DNA of 64,000 nt from Sphingomonas sp. S-NIH.Pt15_0812 (GCF_003951315.1 NZ_QLJH01000001.1:124001-188000); one strand, 5' to 3'; shown: positions 42,342 through 52,546, numbered from the stretch's first letter. Notes: generated by a model from the letters alone, not told the origin. A program made the numbers and translations.

Positions 42342-42797
42342 CTACTGGTCGGGGGATTGCTCGGACCGATCCGCGATACGGCGGGGGCGTTCTGGTTGTA
42401 GCCCAGCCGTTTTCTTGCGAGATGTCTTTGACCGCTTGTCGCGTTGCGCCGTGCTGCCGTCCGAAAAGAGGAACTTCACGGCAATCAGCCCTAGCGCGAT
42501 GACCTGTAGGAATGTCTCGATTGTAACGGTGGTGATAAACCATTGGTAAGCTGAGAAATTTAGTTCTCCCGAGCCGATGGCTATGGCAAGGCCGCAATTG
42601 AAGATAATGAGGATCGAAAGCCAAATAATAATGGCCCAGGACCATTTGTGCCGCAATCTGTAGAAAGACCGGCGGCCGGCAATTTCAACGGCAATATATT
42701 CGGCGTCCACAAGCATGGACTGTTTGCCGCTATCTTCCTGGCTAGGGCGTGACTCGATCGAATTCTCGGCTCGATCGCGCGTGATGCCCCGCGCCAT
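42342..42797 (-). CDS. two-helix membrane protein paired with an ImmA/IrrE peptidase
   Basis: 151 aa. Two membrane helices are visible: about 54-77 (AIIIWLSILIIFNCGLAIAI) and 86-109 (FITTVTIETFLQVIALGLIAV). The C-terminus is basic and polar. It begins 5 bp after the ImmA/IrrE gene and has the same low G+C, so the two form an operon. No family recognised; roles such as an immunity, effector or proteolysis target protein are speculative. Confidence 0.65.
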   Translation of the reverse strand: MARGITRDRAENSIESRPSQEDSGKQSMLVDAEYIAVEIAGRRSFYRLRHKWSWAIIIWLSILIIFNCGLAIAIGSGELNFSAYQWFITTVTIETFLQVIALGLIAVKFLFSDGSTAQRDKRSKTSRKKTAGLQPERPRRIADRSEQSPDQ

Positions 42798-42802
42798 TCG
42801 GC

Positions 42803-43288
42803 TTACATCCAGTTCAAGCGATTGAGAATAACGGCGTTTGACACGCCAAACAATCTGGCCAGTTCGGTAGGAGTGGCAAAATCCTTATACTTTTTCAAAA
42901 GTGGTGTTGGGACAAGAAGATGCGCGGCAAATGCATCTGCTTCCTTTTCTTCGTCCGGTTTGTCGCCATCGTACTCATTCATTCGGTTGAATACCCGATA
43001 GTCGTCGGATATGGTATAGTCCGCATGAAGAATGTGATGGGCCAGCTCGTGGGCTATCGTAAATGTCTTGCGATTGGGGTGTGTCGCTTGGTTGACAACA
43101 ATTTGCTGCTTGTTCGGCACGATGAAGCCTGAAATGCTATCGCTGACGTCTGGCTTTAATCGAGCATATACAACCTCAAGGCCCATCGCCTCGGCTAATG
43201 CCTCTGGGTCGACGGGCGGCGTATTGATCTTGTATCGTTTTAGAAGGGCCGCGGCTGCTGTCTCGGCCTTCTTGTAATTGGCGGCCAC
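42803..43288 (-). CDS. ImmA/IrrE-family metallo-endopeptidase
   Basis: 161 aa from a GTG at 43288. The zinc site is HELAH (residues 80-84) in TIAHELAHHILH, with a downstream EKEADAFAAHLLVP containing the third ligand Glu. A C-terminal helix-turn-helix-like stretch (PTELARLFGVSNAVILNRL) follows. Such proteases typically cleave XRE repressors in mobile elements or stress switches, but no HTH repressor gene is next to it. The region is clearly poorer in G+C than its surroundings, which suggests transfer. Confidence 0.9.
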   Translation of the reverse strand: MAANYKKAETAAAALLKRYKINTPPVDPEALAEAMGLEVVYARLKPDVSDSISGFIVPNKQQIVVNQATHPNRKTFTIAHELAHHILHADYTISDDYRVFNRMNEYDGDKPDEEKEADAFAAHLLVPTPLLKKYKDFATPTELARLFGVSNAVILNRLNWM

Positions 43289-43408
43289 GGCGTCACTCCG
43301 CTACAATGATGGCCTTAGATATAGGGTGCGCGTAGGTATGTGGCAAATCCAGCTCCGCGACCCGGCGCGCTTTTGTCGGAAGCGCGCTTCGGTCCATGAG
43401 GCAAGCGT

Positions 43409-44788
43409 TTAGGCCGCCACCTTCGCCACGAAATCCCCCGCGCTGGCCTTGAGCGTGCCGAGCCGGCCGTCGAGCGAGTCGAAGCCGCGACCGACGCCGT
43501 CGATCTCGGAGGCGACGGTCTCGGTATCCTCGCGGATCGCGGCGATGGTGCTCGACATCGAGTCGGCGGCGAGCGCGGTCTCGTCGACGGCGGCGGTGAT
43601 CGCGGTCACGGTTTGCGCCTGCGCCTCCATCGCATAGCGGATGCGATCGGCACTTTCCTGCACCTCATGGACGGTGGACTTGATCGAGGCGTTGGTCTCG
43701 ACCGTGCCGCGAGTCGCCGACTGGATCGCGGCGATCTTGGCGGCGATGTCGTCGGTGGCCCGCGCGGTCTGGCTGGCGAGGCTCTTCACCTCCTGCGCCA
43801 CCACCGCGAAGCCGCGCCCGGCATCGCCCGCGCGCGCCGCCTCGATCGTGGCGTTGAGCGCGAGCAGGTTGGTCTGCCCGGCGATGTCGCGGATCAGGCC
43901 CAGGATCGATTCGATCGACTTGGCATGGTCGGACAGCGCCTCCGACATGCCGACCGCCTGGCCCGCCTGGGCCGAGGCGCGGGTGGCGATCTCGGCGGCG
44001 GCCTCGACCTCGATCCGCGCATCCTCGATCGCGCGGATCAGGCCGGCGGCGGTCTGCGCCGCCTCGCGCATCGCGACGGCGGACTGTTCGGCGGCGGCGG
44101 CGACTTCGGACGCCTTGCCCAGCATCCCGCGCGCGAGCAGCGACGCCTTGTCGCTCTGCTGGCGCAGGTGCGAGCTGCTCTGGCTCGCCTCCTCGACCGT
44201 CTCGCCGATATTCTCGCGGAACTCGCCCGCCAAGCGCGCGCGCGTGCCCTGCGCGGTATGGTCGATGAAGCCGGCATAGAGCGCGACGGTCAGCTCCGTC
44301 TCCAGCGCGAACAGCCGCATCAGCGTGTCGGTCAGGCGCGCGCGGTCCGGATGATCGCCGTCGAGCCGGCTCATCAGCGCCTTGAGCGCGGCGCGGTCGC
44401 TGGCGCAGGACATGGCGAGCATGTCCATCGTGCCGACCCCGGCGCTATAGGCTGCCGCGACCGACCGTTCGAGCGACTCGACCCAGGCGATGCCGGCCAG
44501 GTCGCAGAACCGGTTGCGCAGATAGGCGCGTCCCGCCTCCAGCAGGCGGCTATGGTCGAGCGGGCTCCATTCGGCCGCGCCGGGATTGGCGGTGCGGTAA
44601 TGCGCCCAATAGGCCATGACGATATCGTCGAGATCCTCCTCGATCATCGCGTAGAGCGCGCGCGCATCGCCGACCAGCGCGCCGTCGCCGCCGTCAAAGG
44701 CGCGGATGCGGGCGGTCATGTCGATGCCGGCCGCGATCGTGCCGGGCACGGGAAGATCGTTCGCGCTGCTGGCGCCGCTGGTGGTCAT
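43409..44788 (-). CDS. cytoplasmic methyl-accepting chemotaxis protein, globin-coupled-like
   Basis: 459 aa with no membrane segments. The N-terminal ~200 residues are helical and resemble a globin-coupled/protoglobin sensor, though a proximal haem histidine could not be assigned with confidence. The C-terminal signalling domain has the highly conserved hairpin region [20 protein letters not shown] and methylation-type heptads. A soluble chemoreceptor for an internal or gaseous signal is the likely role. No other che genes are nearby. 186 bp separates it from the divergent sdhC. Confidence 0.88.
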   Translation of the reverse strand: MTTSGASSANDLPVPGTIAAGIDMTARIRAFDGGDGALVGDARALYAMIEEDLDDIVMAYWAHYRTANPGAAEWSPLDHSRLLEAGRAYLRNRFCDLAGIAWVESLERSVAAAYSAGVGTMDMLAMSCASDRAALKALMSRLDGDHPDRARLTDTLMRLFALETELTVALYAGFIDHTAQGTRARLAGEFRENIGETVEEASQSSSHLRQQSDKASLLARGMLGKASEVAAAAEQSAVAMREAAQTAAGLIRAIEDARIEVEAAAEIATRASAQAGQAVGMSEALSDHAKSIESILGLIRDIAGQTNLLALNATIEAARAGDAGRGFAVVAQEVKSLASQTARATDDIAAKIAAIQSATRGTVETNASIKSTVHEVQESADRIRYAMEAQAQTVTAITAAVDETALAADSMSSTIAAIREDTETVASEIDGVGRGFDSLDGRLGTLKASAGDFVAKVAA

Positions 44789-44974
44789 GCCGAAGACGTC
44801 CCCTGAAATTCGTGACCGTCACGCTAGGCCCGTTACGTTAACGGCGGGTTAGAAAAAGGAACGGAAGCGAGTGCAATCGGGCATCCCATGTGACATCCGG
44901 AGCATGCTTGGCTTGCATCGCGGCCGCGTGCGCCTCATAGGGCGGCGGAATTGCATCGATCGAGGACCGTCGCC

Positions 44975-45385
44975 TTGGCTTCCCGTAATCCCGCCCGGCC
45001 GCTGAGCCCGCATCTCCAGATCTGGCGCTGGGGACCGCATATGCTGGTCTCCATCCTTCACCGCGCGACCGGCAGCGGCATGGCGACGGTGGGGTCGCTG
45101 CTGCTCGTCTGGTGGCTGGCGGCGCTGGCCGGCGGCGCGGAAAGCTACGCCACGTTCCGCGGCCTGTTCACCACCGACAGCGGCGCGCTGAACGTGTTCG
45201 GCATCATCATCGGCGTGGGGCTGACGCTGTCGCTGTTCCAGCACATGATGTCGGGCATCCGCCACCTGTTCCTCGACACCGGTGCCGGCTTCGAACTGAA
45301 GACCAACAAGACCTTCGCCATGCTGACCATGGTCGCGTCGGTGACGCTGACCGCGGTCTTCTGGCTCTATCTGGGGATGAAGTGA
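44975..45385 (+). CDS. sdhC: succinate dehydrogenase cytochrome b556 subunit
   Basis: 136 aa, three membrane helices. Complex II anchor that binds haem b and quinone. The TTG at 44975 is chosen as start: GAGGA lies 8 nt upstream and the product begins (M)ASRNPARPLSPHLQIWRW, matching relatives; a TTG at 44951 is also open. Motifs: SILHRATGSG and LFQHMMSGIRHLFLD, with the haem-ligand His region. Its stop overlaps sdhD (TGATG). Confidence 0.93.
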   Translation: MASRNPARPLSPHLQIWRWGPHMLVSILHRATGSGMATVGSLLLVWWLAALAGGAESYATFRGLFTTDSGALNVFGIIIGVGLTLSLFQHMMSGIRHLFLDTGAGFELKTNKTFAMLTMVASVTLTAVFWLYLGMK

Positions 45386-45762
45386 TGCGTTCGTCGCTCG
45401 GCCGTGTCCGGGGCCTCGGCTCCGCCAAGGAAGGTACGCATCACTGGTGGTATCATCGCCTGACGGCGGGATCGAACCTGGTGCTGATGCTGTGGCTGCT
45501 GATCGCGATCGCGCGCCAGCCGGCCTATGACTATGCCACGCTGCACGCCTGGATGCAGAGCGCCTGGGTGGCGGTGCCGATGGCGCTGCTGATCCTGTCG
45601 GTCTTCTATCATTTCCGCCTGGGCCTGCAGGTGGTGATCGAGGATTACCAGCATGACGAGAGCCGCGTCGTGCTGCTGGTCCTGCTCAACTTCTTCGTGG
45701 TGGCGCTGGGCGCCACCGCCATCTTCTCGATCCTGAAGATCGCCTTCGGAGCCGCCGCCTGA
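45385..45762 (+). CDS. sdhD: succinate dehydrogenase membrane anchor subunit
   Basis: 125 aa with three hydrophobic segments (about 30-46, 60-80, 95-119). [19 protein letters not shown] and [18 protein letters not shown] are typical SdhD segments with the haem/quinone His. ATG at 45385 overlaps the sdhC stop, and its own stop overlaps sdhA (TGATG). Confidence 0.93.
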   Translation: MRSSLGRVRGLGSAKEGTHHWWYHRLTAGSNLVLMLWLLIAIARQPAYDYATLHAWMQSAWVAVPMALLILSVFYHFRLGLQVVIEDYQHDESRVVLLVLLNFFVVALGATAIFSILKIAFGAAA

Positions 45763-47564
45763 TGTCCGCTGCCTATAAGATCATCGACCATACCTATGAC
45801 GCGGTGGTCGTCGGGGCGGGCGGGTCCGGCCTGCGCGCGACCATGGGGATCGCCGAGGCGGGGCTGAAGACCGCCTGCATCACCAAGGTGTTCCCGACCC
45901 GCAGCCATACGGTCGCGGCGCAGGGCGGCATCGCCGCCTCGCTCGGCAACAACACGCCGGACCATTGGTCCTGGCACATGTACGACACCGTCAAGGGGTC
46001 GGACTGGCTGGGCGACCAGGACGCGATCGAATATCTGTGCCGCGAGGCGCCGCAGGCGGTGTACGAGCTGGAACATGCCGGCGTGCCGTTCAGCCGCAAC
46101 GCCGACGGCACCATCTACCAGCGCCCGTTCGGTGGCCACATGCAGAATATGGGCGATGGCCCGCCGGTGCAGCGCACCTGCGCCGCCGCCGACCGTACCG
46201 GCCACGCCATGCTGCACGCGCTCTACCAGCAGTCGCTGAAATATGACGCGGACTTCTACGTCGAATATTTCGCGCTCGACCTGATCATGGAGAACGGCGT
46301 GTGCCGGGGCGTGATCGCCCTGTGCATGGAAGACGGCTCGATCCACCGGTTCCGCGCGCATAACGTCGTGCTGGCGACCGGCGGCTATGGCCGCTGCTAC
46401 TTCTCCGCCACCTCGGCGCACACCTGCACCGGCGACGGCAATGCGATGGTGCTGCGCGCCGGCCTGCCGCTCCAGGACATGGAGTTCGTGCAGTTCCACC
46501 CGACCGGCATCTACGGCGCGGGCGTGCTGATCACCGAGGGCGCGCGCGGCGAGGGCGGCTATCTGACCAATTCCGAGGGCGAGCGCTTCATGGAGCGCTA
46601 CGCCCCCTCGGCGAAGGACCTGGCGTCGCGCGACGTCGTGTCCCGCTCCATGGCGATGGAGATGCGCGAAGGGCGCGGCGTCGGCGAGCACAAGGACCAT
46701 ATCTACCTGCACCTGGATCATATCGATCCCAAGGTGCTGGCGGAGCGGCTGCCCGGCATCACCGAGACGGGCAAGATCTTCGCGGGCGTCGACCTGACCC
46801 GCCAGGCGCTGCCGGTGACGCCGACCGTCCACTACAACATGGGCGGCATCCCGACCAACTATCATGGCGAGGTCGTCTGCCTGAAGGACGGCAATCCCGA
46901 CCATGTCGTCCCCGGCCTGTTCGCGGTGGGCGAGGCGGCCTGCGTGTCGGTGCACGGCGCCAACCGGCTGGGCTCCAACTCGCTGATCGACCTGGTCGTG
47001 TTCGGCCGCGCCACGGGTCTCCGTATCAAGGACCAGCTGAAGCCCGGCACGCCGCACAATCCGCTGCCCAAGGGTTCGGAGGAGCTGGCGCTCAGCCGTC
47101 TCGACCGGTTCCGCAACGCCAATGGCGGCACGCCGACCGCGAAGCTGCGCACCGAGATGCAGCGCACCATGCAGAAGCATTGCGCGGTGTTCCGCGACTC
47201 GGCGCTGCTGACCGAGGGCGTGGCGAAGATGAAGGACATCTACGCCGGGATGCAGGACGTGTCGGTCAAGGACCGCTCGCTGATCTGGAACACCGACATG
47301 GTCGAGACGCTGGAGCTCGACAATCTGATGGCGCAGGCGACGGTGACGATCCAGGCTGCCGCGAACCGCAAGGAATCGCGCGGCGCGCACATGCACGAGG
47401 ATTTCCCCGAGCGTGACGATGCGACCTGGATGAAGCACACGCTGACCAGCTTCGATGGCTGGGGCGGGCAGGGCGGCGGCGTTGCGATCGACTATCGCCC
47501 GGTCCATGACTACACGATGACCGACGATATCGACTATATCAAGCCGAAGAAGCGCGTCTACTGA
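45762..47564 (+). CDS. sdhA: succinate dehydrogenase flavoprotein subunit
   Basis: 600 aa. It oxidises succinate to fumarate with covalently bound FAD. The FAD-binding [16 protein letters not shown] is followed by the FAD-attachment His in [11 protein letters not shown]. Active-site segments [21 protein letters not shown] (in parts), the catalytic Arg region and the C-terminal R-S-S/G-A-H-like [15 protein letters not shown] are present. It is coupled to sdhD, but sdhB is not next to it (see 50499). Confidence 0.97.
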   Translation: MSAAYKIIDHTYDAVVVGAGGSGLRATMGIAEAGLKTACITKVFPTRSHTVAAQGGIAASLGNNTPDHWSWHMYDTVKGSDWLGDQDAIEYLCREAPQAVYELEHAGVPFSRNADGTIYQRPFGGHMQNMGDGPPVQRTCAAADRTGHAMLHALYQQSLKYDADFYVEYFALDLIMENGVCRGVIALCMEDGSIHRFRAHNVVLATGGYGRCYFSATSAHTCTGDGNAMVLRAGLPLQDMEFVQFHPTGIYGAGVLITEGARGEGGYLTNSEGERFMERYAPSAKDLASRDVVSRSMAMEMREGRGVGEHKDHIYLHLDHIDPKVLAERLPGITETGKIFAGVDLTRQALPVTPTVHYNMGGIPTNYHGEVVCLKDGNPDHVVPGLFAVGEAACVSVHGANRLGSNSLIDLVVFGRATGLRIKDQLKPGTPHNPLPKGSEELALSRLDRFRNANGGTPTAKLRTEMQRTMQKHCAVFRDSALLTEGVAKMKDIYAGMQDVSVKDRSLIWNTDMVETLELDNLMAQATVTIQAAANRKESRGAHMHEDFPERDDATWMKHTLTSFDGWGGQGGGVAIDYRPVHDYTMTDDIDYIKPKKRVY

Positions 47565-47586
47565 TCGCGCCTGGGGCCCGGCGGCG

Positions 47587-48492
47587 ATGGCGACGTCGCC
47601 GCCGGGCATGGCGGTCATGCGCACCCTGTCCGGCCTTCTCGCCCTGCTGATCGCGGCACCGACCATCGCGCAGCCGGCGGCACCGGTGGTGACCGCGCCG
47701 CCGGCCGTCTATGCCACCGATCCCTTCTATGCCCGCTATGTCGATGCGGGCGGTATCCCGATCCTGTCCTCGACCCGCACGCCCGACCGGGCGCTGTTGC
47801 TGGCGCGCGAGATCGTGCTGTCGATGCTGGCCAAGCGCCCCGACATCGCCGCCGAACTCCGCCGCGAGGGGCTGCGCGTCGCGATCATGGCGGCGGACGA
47901 GTCGACGCTGGACATTCCCGAACAGCGCCACTGGAAGAAGCCGGCGATCAACGATCCCCGCCTGACCCGGTGCGAGCGGAAACATTATCCCGAGCGGATC
48001 GGCCGGCTGACCGACCGGCAATATTGGGACTATCGCGCGCGCGGCATGGGCGGGTTGCTGACCAGCGCGGCGGCGGAGAACCTGCTCGCCGGGCCGAACG
48101 ACCGCTATCACGGCCAGAACACCTTTGTGCACGAGTTCAGCCACGCCATCTTCCGCGCGGCGGCGCGGATCGACCCGGCCTTTTTCCGCCGGGTGGAGAA
48201 GGCCTATTTCCACGCCCGCGAGACGGGATTGTGGAAGGATGAATATGCCTCGACCACGATCGAGGAATATTGGGCGGTCGGCACGCAATTCTGGTTCAAC
48301 TCCGCGCCGCTCGCCAGCTTCGGCGCGGTGCGGGTGCTGTCGGACGCGGATTTGAAGGCGTATGACCCGCGTCTCCATGCGGTGCTGGCGGAGGTCTATG
48401 CCGGGCACCAGGCGGCGGGCGACCTGTTCTGGCAGCATCCCGACCGCGTGCCCAAGGGGCCGATCCCGGAATATACCGCCGAAGTGTGTTGA
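47587..48492 (+). CDS. putative secreted zinc metallopeptidase (HExxH, lethal-factor-like)
   Basis: 301 aa if read from ATG 47587; the signal peptide begins at Met11 (47617), so the shorter start may be right. After the signal (RTLSGLLALLIAAPTIAQP) the mature protein has HEFSH (182-186) and a second conserved EEYWA (226-230), the gluzincin-like arrangement of the anthrax lethal factor/Pro-Pro endopeptidase group. The closest known role is not recognised. It sits between sdhA and an SDR gene and may not be co-functional. Confidence 0.7.
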   Translation: MATSPPGMAVMRTLSGLLALLIAAPTIAQPAAPVVTAPPAVYATDPFYARYVDAGGIPILSSTRTPDRALLLAREIVLSMLAKRPDIAAELRREGLRVAIMAADESTLDIPEQRHWKKPAINDPRLTRCERKHYPERIGRLTDRQYWDYRARGMGGLLTSAAAENLLAGPNDRYHGQNTFVHEFSHAIFRAAARIDPAFFRRVEKAYFHARETGLWKDEYASTTIEEYWAVGTQFWFNSAPLASFGAVRVLSDADLKAYDPRLHAVLAEVYAGHQAAGDLFWQHPDRVPKGPIPEYTAEVC

Positions 48493-48560
48493 GCCGGGGC
48501 GGGGGCGATTATCCCGCCAGTGTCGGGTATCGTTGCCCGCGCCCGCGTGCCTCTTTCTGC

Positions 48561-48654
48561 CACCACCCCGGCGCAGGCCGCGGTCCAGTGCCGGAACGTG
48601 TCGGACCACTTGCAGACCTCCCCCGACTGGGCCCCGGCCTTCGCCGGGGTGGTG
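48561..48654. repeat. family A REPIN
   Basis: Left arm CACCACCCCGGCGCAGGCC (48561-48579 onward) and right arm ending GCCTTCGCCGGGGTGGTG (48637-48654) form an inverted pair with several mismatches on the left. It lies in the 220-bp gap between the convergent metallopeptidase and SDR genes; nothing else was recognised there. Confidence 0.75.
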
Positions 48655-48712
48655 TGGTGCCGGGGTGGTGCGCCGGGATCGTCGGCGATCTCCTTCGCAG
48701 CGCGGGCGGAAA

Positions 48713-49720
48713 TCAGGTCCGCCGGCGACCTGCCCACCACCAGGCCACCGCCGAACCCGCCAGTCCCGCCAGGATCGCGCTCGTCGTGCCGGGGTGGAGC
48801 GCCGCACTGGTGTAGAGGCTGGTCTTGCGCGCATGGGGATGCTCGCCCGACCGGATGCGCCCGGCCCCGACGCCCCATTTCAGGTTGCTCGGCTCCGGCT
48901 GCGTCTTGCGCGGGTCGGTGAAGGCCTTCGCGCCGATCGGGGCGAGCCACTCGAACAGGGTGGGGAAGTGATTGGCGAACAACACCTGCGCCAGACCGCC
49001 GCCGCCGACCGTGATCGTCCGGCGCGACGTCACCGCACAGGCCAGGATCGCGTCCGCGACCAGTTGCGGATCATAGATGGGCGGCGGGATTTGGCCCTCG
49101 CCGCCTTCATGATTGGCGGCGTGCTGGCCGATCGGCGTGTCGATGCCCGACGGCTTGATCAAGGTCACCGAAATCGGGACGCCGGCGGCCTGCAATTCCA
49201 TTCGGAGCGCCGCGACATAGGCCTTGGTCGCGTGCTTGGACGCCGCATAGGCGCCCATGACAGGGCTGGGCATGTCCGACACGGTCGAGCCGACCGTGAT
49301 CAGCGCGCCGCCCTGCTTGGTCAGATGCGGGACCGCCGCCTTGCAGCCATGGACCACGCCAAAATAATTGGTGCGGAACAGGCGCTCATGCTCGTCGTCC
49401 GGCGTCTCCATCAGCTTGGCATAGAGGGCGACGCCGGCATCGTTGACCCAGGTGTCGATGCGGCCGAACACCTCCACCGCATAATCGGCCGCCGCCTGCA
49501 CGCCGGCGGCATCGCCGACATCGGCGGCCTTGGCCTCGACCCGCAGGCCCTCCGCCTGCCACCGGGCGACCAGGTCGCGCAGCACATCCTCCGACCGGGC
49601 GACCATCAGCACCCGGGCGCCCGCCTCCGCCGCCGTCCGCGCGGTGGCCAGGCCGATGCCCGAGCTCGCGCCGGTGATGACAATCACTTGTTCGTTCAAT
49701 GGCTTGAGTCGGATTGCCAT
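48713..49720 (-). CDS. SDR-family oxidoreductase with C-terminal hydrophobic tail
   Basis: 335 aa from ATG 49720; a TTG at 49780 would extend it by 20 residues. The cofactor motif is VITGASSGIGLATARTAAE, then NDAGVA (Asp in place of the usual Asn in NNAG), and the YxxxK site is MGAYAASKHATKAYV with Ser in TVGSTVSD. The end has a short hydrophobic stretch (TTSAILAGLAGSAVAWWW), so it may attach to the membrane. Substrate unknown. It is transcribed opposite to the flanking TCA genes. Confidence 0.85.
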   Translation of the reverse strand: MAIRLKPLNEQVIVITGASSGIGLATARTAAEAGARVLMVARSEDVLRDLVARWQAEGLRVEAKAADVGDAAGVQAAADYAVEVFGRIDTWVNDAGVALYAKLMETPDDEHERLFRTNYFGVVHGCKAAVPHLTKQGGALITVGSTVSDMPSPVMGAYAASKHATKAYVAALRMELQAAGVPISVTLIKPSGIDTPIGQHAANHEGGEGQIPPPIYDPQLVADAILACAVTSRRTITVGGGGLAQVLFANHFPTLFEWLAPIGAKAFTDPRKTQPEPSNLKWGVGAGRIRSGEHPHARKTSLYTSAALHPGTTSAILAGLAGSAVAWWWAGRRRT

Positions 49721-49833
49721 GCTGATGCTCCTGCTGGTCGGCACCTCCAACAGGGGGGAGGGGGCGGAGTTCCCCCGCAAATAAAGACCGGGACGGCCGG
49801 AACCCCGCCCCCCTTGTCCCGGTTTGCCGCGCC

Positions 49834-50409
49834 ATGACTGATCAGCCCAACACCGCCCTGCAATATCCGCTGCTCGCGGCGCCGCATATCCAGCTCTACG
49901 GCACCGTGGACGAAGCGATGTATGCCAGCTTCAAGCAACAATATGCCGACGCCCCGACCGAAGGGCCGCTGGTCGTGTCGATCACGACGCTGGGCGGCGA
50001 TCCCGAAATGGCGCGGGCGATGGGCGACTCGATTCGCCTGCTGCGCGACTATACCGGCCGCGAGGCGCTGTTCCTGGGCAAGGTGGCGGTCTATTCCGCG
50101 GGTGCGACCTTCATGTCGGCCTTTCCGGTCCATTGCCGCTTCCTGACGCGCGGCACGCGGCTGATGATCCATGAGCGGTCGCTGACCTCGACCGTGCAGC
50201 TCAGCGGCCCCCTGTCGACGCTGCCCGACATCCTGAAGGCCAAGCTGCACGAGATCGAGCATTCGATGCGCATCCAGGACGAGGGCTTCGCCGCGATCGT
50301 CAAGGGATCGCGGCTGACGCTGGACGACCTCAAGTCGCGCGCCACCGCCAATTGGTATGTCGATGCGGCCGACGCGCTGGACCTGGGACTGGTGCTGGAC
50401 GTGATATAA
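49834..50409 (+). CDS. ClpP-like serine peptidase (S14)
   Basis: 191 aa. ClpP fold: TTLGGDPEMARAMGD corresponds to the GG oxyanion region, VYSAGATFMSAFP carries the catalytic Ser, and LMIHERS the His. The Asp is expected near KLHEIEHSM. It is a divergent ClpP, not the standard ClpP1; chaperone partners are not adjacent. It precedes sdhB by 89 bp on the same strand and follows the divergent SDR gene. Confidence 0.8.
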   Translation: MTDQPNTALQYPLLAAPHIQLYGTVDEAMYASFKQQYADAPTEGPLVVSITTLGGDPEMARAMGDSIRLLRDYTGREALFLGKVAVYSAGATFMSAFPVHCRFLTRGTRLMIHERSLTSTVQLSGPLSTLPDILKAKLHEIEHSMRIQDEGFAAIVKGSRLTLDDLKSRATANWYVDAADALDLGLVLDVI

Positions 50410-50498
50410 AGCACTGGAGAGGGCGAACGGACCATCACGGGGTTGCGCCGCCGCCGCTAAGGGCATAGCGGGAACGTAATCAGAGATCGGGACGTATC

Positions 50499-51290
50499 AT
50501 GGCCGAATTCGCCCTTCCCAAGAACAGCAAGATCACCAAGGGGCAGCACCATGCTGCGCCCGTAAAGGCGCCCGACCGCAAGCGCATGAAAGCGTTCAAG
50601 GTCTATCGCTACGACCCGGACAGCGGCCAGAACCCGCGCTACGACACGTTCGAGGTCAATCTGGACGAGTGCGGGCCGATGGTGCTCGACGCGCTCATCA
50701 AGATGAAGAGCGAGCAGGACAGTTCGCTGACCTTCCGCCGTTCGTGCCGCGAGGGTATTTGCGGATCGTGCGCGATGAACATCGACGGGCGCAACGGCCT
50801 GGCCTGCACCACCGCGATCGAGGATGTGAAGGGCGAGGTCCGCATCACCCCGCTGCCGCATATGGACGTGGTCAAGGACCTGGTGCCGGACTTCACGCAC
50901 TTCTATGCGCAATACAGTTCGATCAAGCCCTGGCTGCAGACGGTGACGCCGCCGCCCTCGGGCAAGGAGCGGCTCCAGGCGCCGGAGGACCGCGCCAAGC
51001 TGGACGGTCTGTACGAGTGCATCCTGTGCGCCTGCTGCTCGACCAGCTGCCCCAGCTATTGGTGGAACAGCGACAAGTTCCTGGGCCCGGCGATCCTGCT
51101 CCAGGCCTATCGCTGGCTGGCCGACAGCCGCGACGAGATGACCGGCGAGCGGCTCGACGCGCTGGAAGACCCGTTCCGCCTCTATCGCTGCCACACCATC
51201 ATGAACTGCGCGAATGTCTGCCCCAAGGGTCTGAACCCCGCCAAGGCGATCGCCGAGATCAAGAAGATGGAAGCCGAGCGGATCGTCTGA
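50499..51290 (+). CDS. sdhB: succinate dehydrogenase iron-sulfur subunit
   Basis: 263 aa. It carries the [2Fe-2S], [4Fe-4S] and [3Fe-4S] clusters of complex II. Cys motifs: [22 protein letters not shown], split as [10 protein letters not shown] and [20 protein letters not shown]; and [11 protein letters not shown]. The N-terminus has a Lys-rich stretch before [10 protein letters not shown]. It lies about 2.9 kb from sdhA with three unrelated genes between, and probably has its own promoter in the 89-bp gap. A terminator follows. Confidence 0.97.
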   Translation: MAEFALPKNSKITKGQHHAAPVKAPDRKRMKAFKVYRYDPDSGQNPRYDTFEVNLDECGPMVLDALIKMKSEQDSSLTFRRSCREGICGSCAMNIDGRNGLACTTAIEDVKGEVRITPLPHMDVVKDLVPDFTHFYAQYSSIKPWLQTVTPPPSGKERLQAPEDRAKLDGLYECILCACCSTSCPSYWWNSDKFLGPAILLQAYRWLADSRDEMTGERLDALEDPFRLYRCHTIMNCANVCPKGLNPAKAIAEIKKMEAERIV

Positions 51291-51311
51291 TCGCGCTTGC
51301 GGGATGACAGG

Positions 51312-51344
51312 ACCGGCGGGGCAGCGATCATGCCCCCCGCCGGT
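51312..51344 (+). terminator. terminator after sdhB
   Basis: ACCGGCGGGG (51312-51321) pairs with CCCCGCCGGT (51335-51344), with a short bulge and a 13-nt loop, followed by CGTTTC. It lies 21 bp past the sdhB stop and before zapE, which has its own Shine-Dalgarno. Confidence 0.6.
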
Positions 51345-51439
51345 CGTTTCACTCCCATGATCAAGGCCCTTTCGACAGGGCTCGACCCAGGGCGCCCGCC
51401 CGGTCCGCGCGGGGAACGACCCGCCGGCTGGAAGGCCCG

Positions 51440-52546
51440 ATGACCGTCCTCACCGCCTATCACGCGCTGCTCGCCGCCGGCGAGCTACGCCCCGATCCCG
51501 AACAGGCCGCCGCCGCCGCCCGGCTCGACCGGCTGGCCGGCGAACTCCAGGCCGCGCCGCGCCGCGGCTCGTTGCTCTGGCGGCTGGCCGGGCGCAAGCC
51601 GCAGGCGCCGCGCGGCCTCTATCTGTGGGGTGGGGTGGGGCGCGGCAAGTCGATGCTGATGGACCTGTTCTTCGACCAGCTGGCGATCGAGCGGAAGCGG
51701 CGCGTCCATTTCTCCGAGTTCATGCTCGAGGTCCATGCCCGCATCAACGAGGAGCGGCGCAAGGAAGTCGGCGATCCGATCCCGCCGGTCGCGGCGGCGC
51801 TGCGCGACGAGGCGCGGCTGCTCGCCTTTGACGAGATGATGGTGACCAACAGCCCCGACGCGATGATCCTGTCGCGGCTGTTCACCGCGCTGATCGAGGC
51901 GGGGGTGACGGTGGTCACCACCTCCAACCGCGCGCCAACCGACCTGTACAGGAACGGCCTCAACCGCGAACATTTCCTGCCCTTCATCGCGCTGATCGAG
52001 CAGCGGCTCGACGTGCTGGCGCTGAACGGTCCGGTCGATTACCGGCGCGACCGGCTGGGGTCGCAGGACACCTGGCTGGTGCCGAACGGGCCGGAGGCGA
52101 CCGCCGACCTTTCCGCCGCCTTCTTCCGGCTGACCGACCATGAGGTGAGCGAGCCGATCCCGGCCGACGATCTGGTCGTGCAGGGGCGGACGCTCCACGT
52201 GCCCAAGGCGTTGAAGGGCGTGGCGGTCTTCTCGTTCAGGAAATTGTGCGGCGAGGCGCGCGGCGCGGCCGATTACCTGGCGGTGGCGCGGCGCTATCAT
52301 ACGGTGATCGTGGTCGGCATCCCGCGCCTGGGGCCTGAGAACCGCAACGAGGCGGCGCGCTTCGTCGCGCTGATCGACGCGCTGTACGAGCATAAGGTCA
52401 AGCTGCTCGCCGCCGCCGATGCACAGCCCGACCGATTGTACGAGTCCGGCGACGGGGCGTTCGAATTCCAGCGCACGGTCAGTCGGCTGGAGGAGATGCG
52501 GTCGGACGATTATCTCGACGCGGGTCATGGGACCGTGTCCGCCTGA
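51440..52546 (+). CDS. zapE: cell division protein ZapE (AFG1-family ATPase)
   Basis: 368 aa. The Walker A motif is GGVGRGKS (residues 64-71), Walker B is RLLAFDEMMVT, and TTSNRAPTDLYRNGLNRE is a family signature. ZapE binds the Z-ring in E. coli; the mitochondrial homologue AFG1/LACE1 handles mitochondrial proteins, so the bacterial role may include inner-membrane protein quality. GAAGG precedes the start. Context with TCA genes is typical of alphaproteobacteria. Confidence 0.94.
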   Translation: MTVLTAYHALLAAGELRPDPEQAAAAARLDRLAGELQAAPRRGSLLWRLAGRKPQAPRGLYLWGGVGRGKSMLMDLFFDQLAIERKRRVHFSEFMLEVHARINEERRKEVGDPIPPVAAALRDEARLLAFDEMMVTNSPDAMILSRLFTALIEAGVTVVTTSNRAPTDLYRNGLNREHFLPFIALIEQRLDVLALNGPVDYRRDRLGSQDTWLVPNGPEATADLSAAFFRLTDHEVSEPIPADDLVVQGRTLHVPKALKGVAVFSFRKLCGEARGAADYLAVARRYHTVIVVGIPRLGPENRNEAARFVALIDALYEHKVKLLAAADAQPDRLYESGDGAFEFQRTVSRLEEMRSDDYLDAGHGTVSA

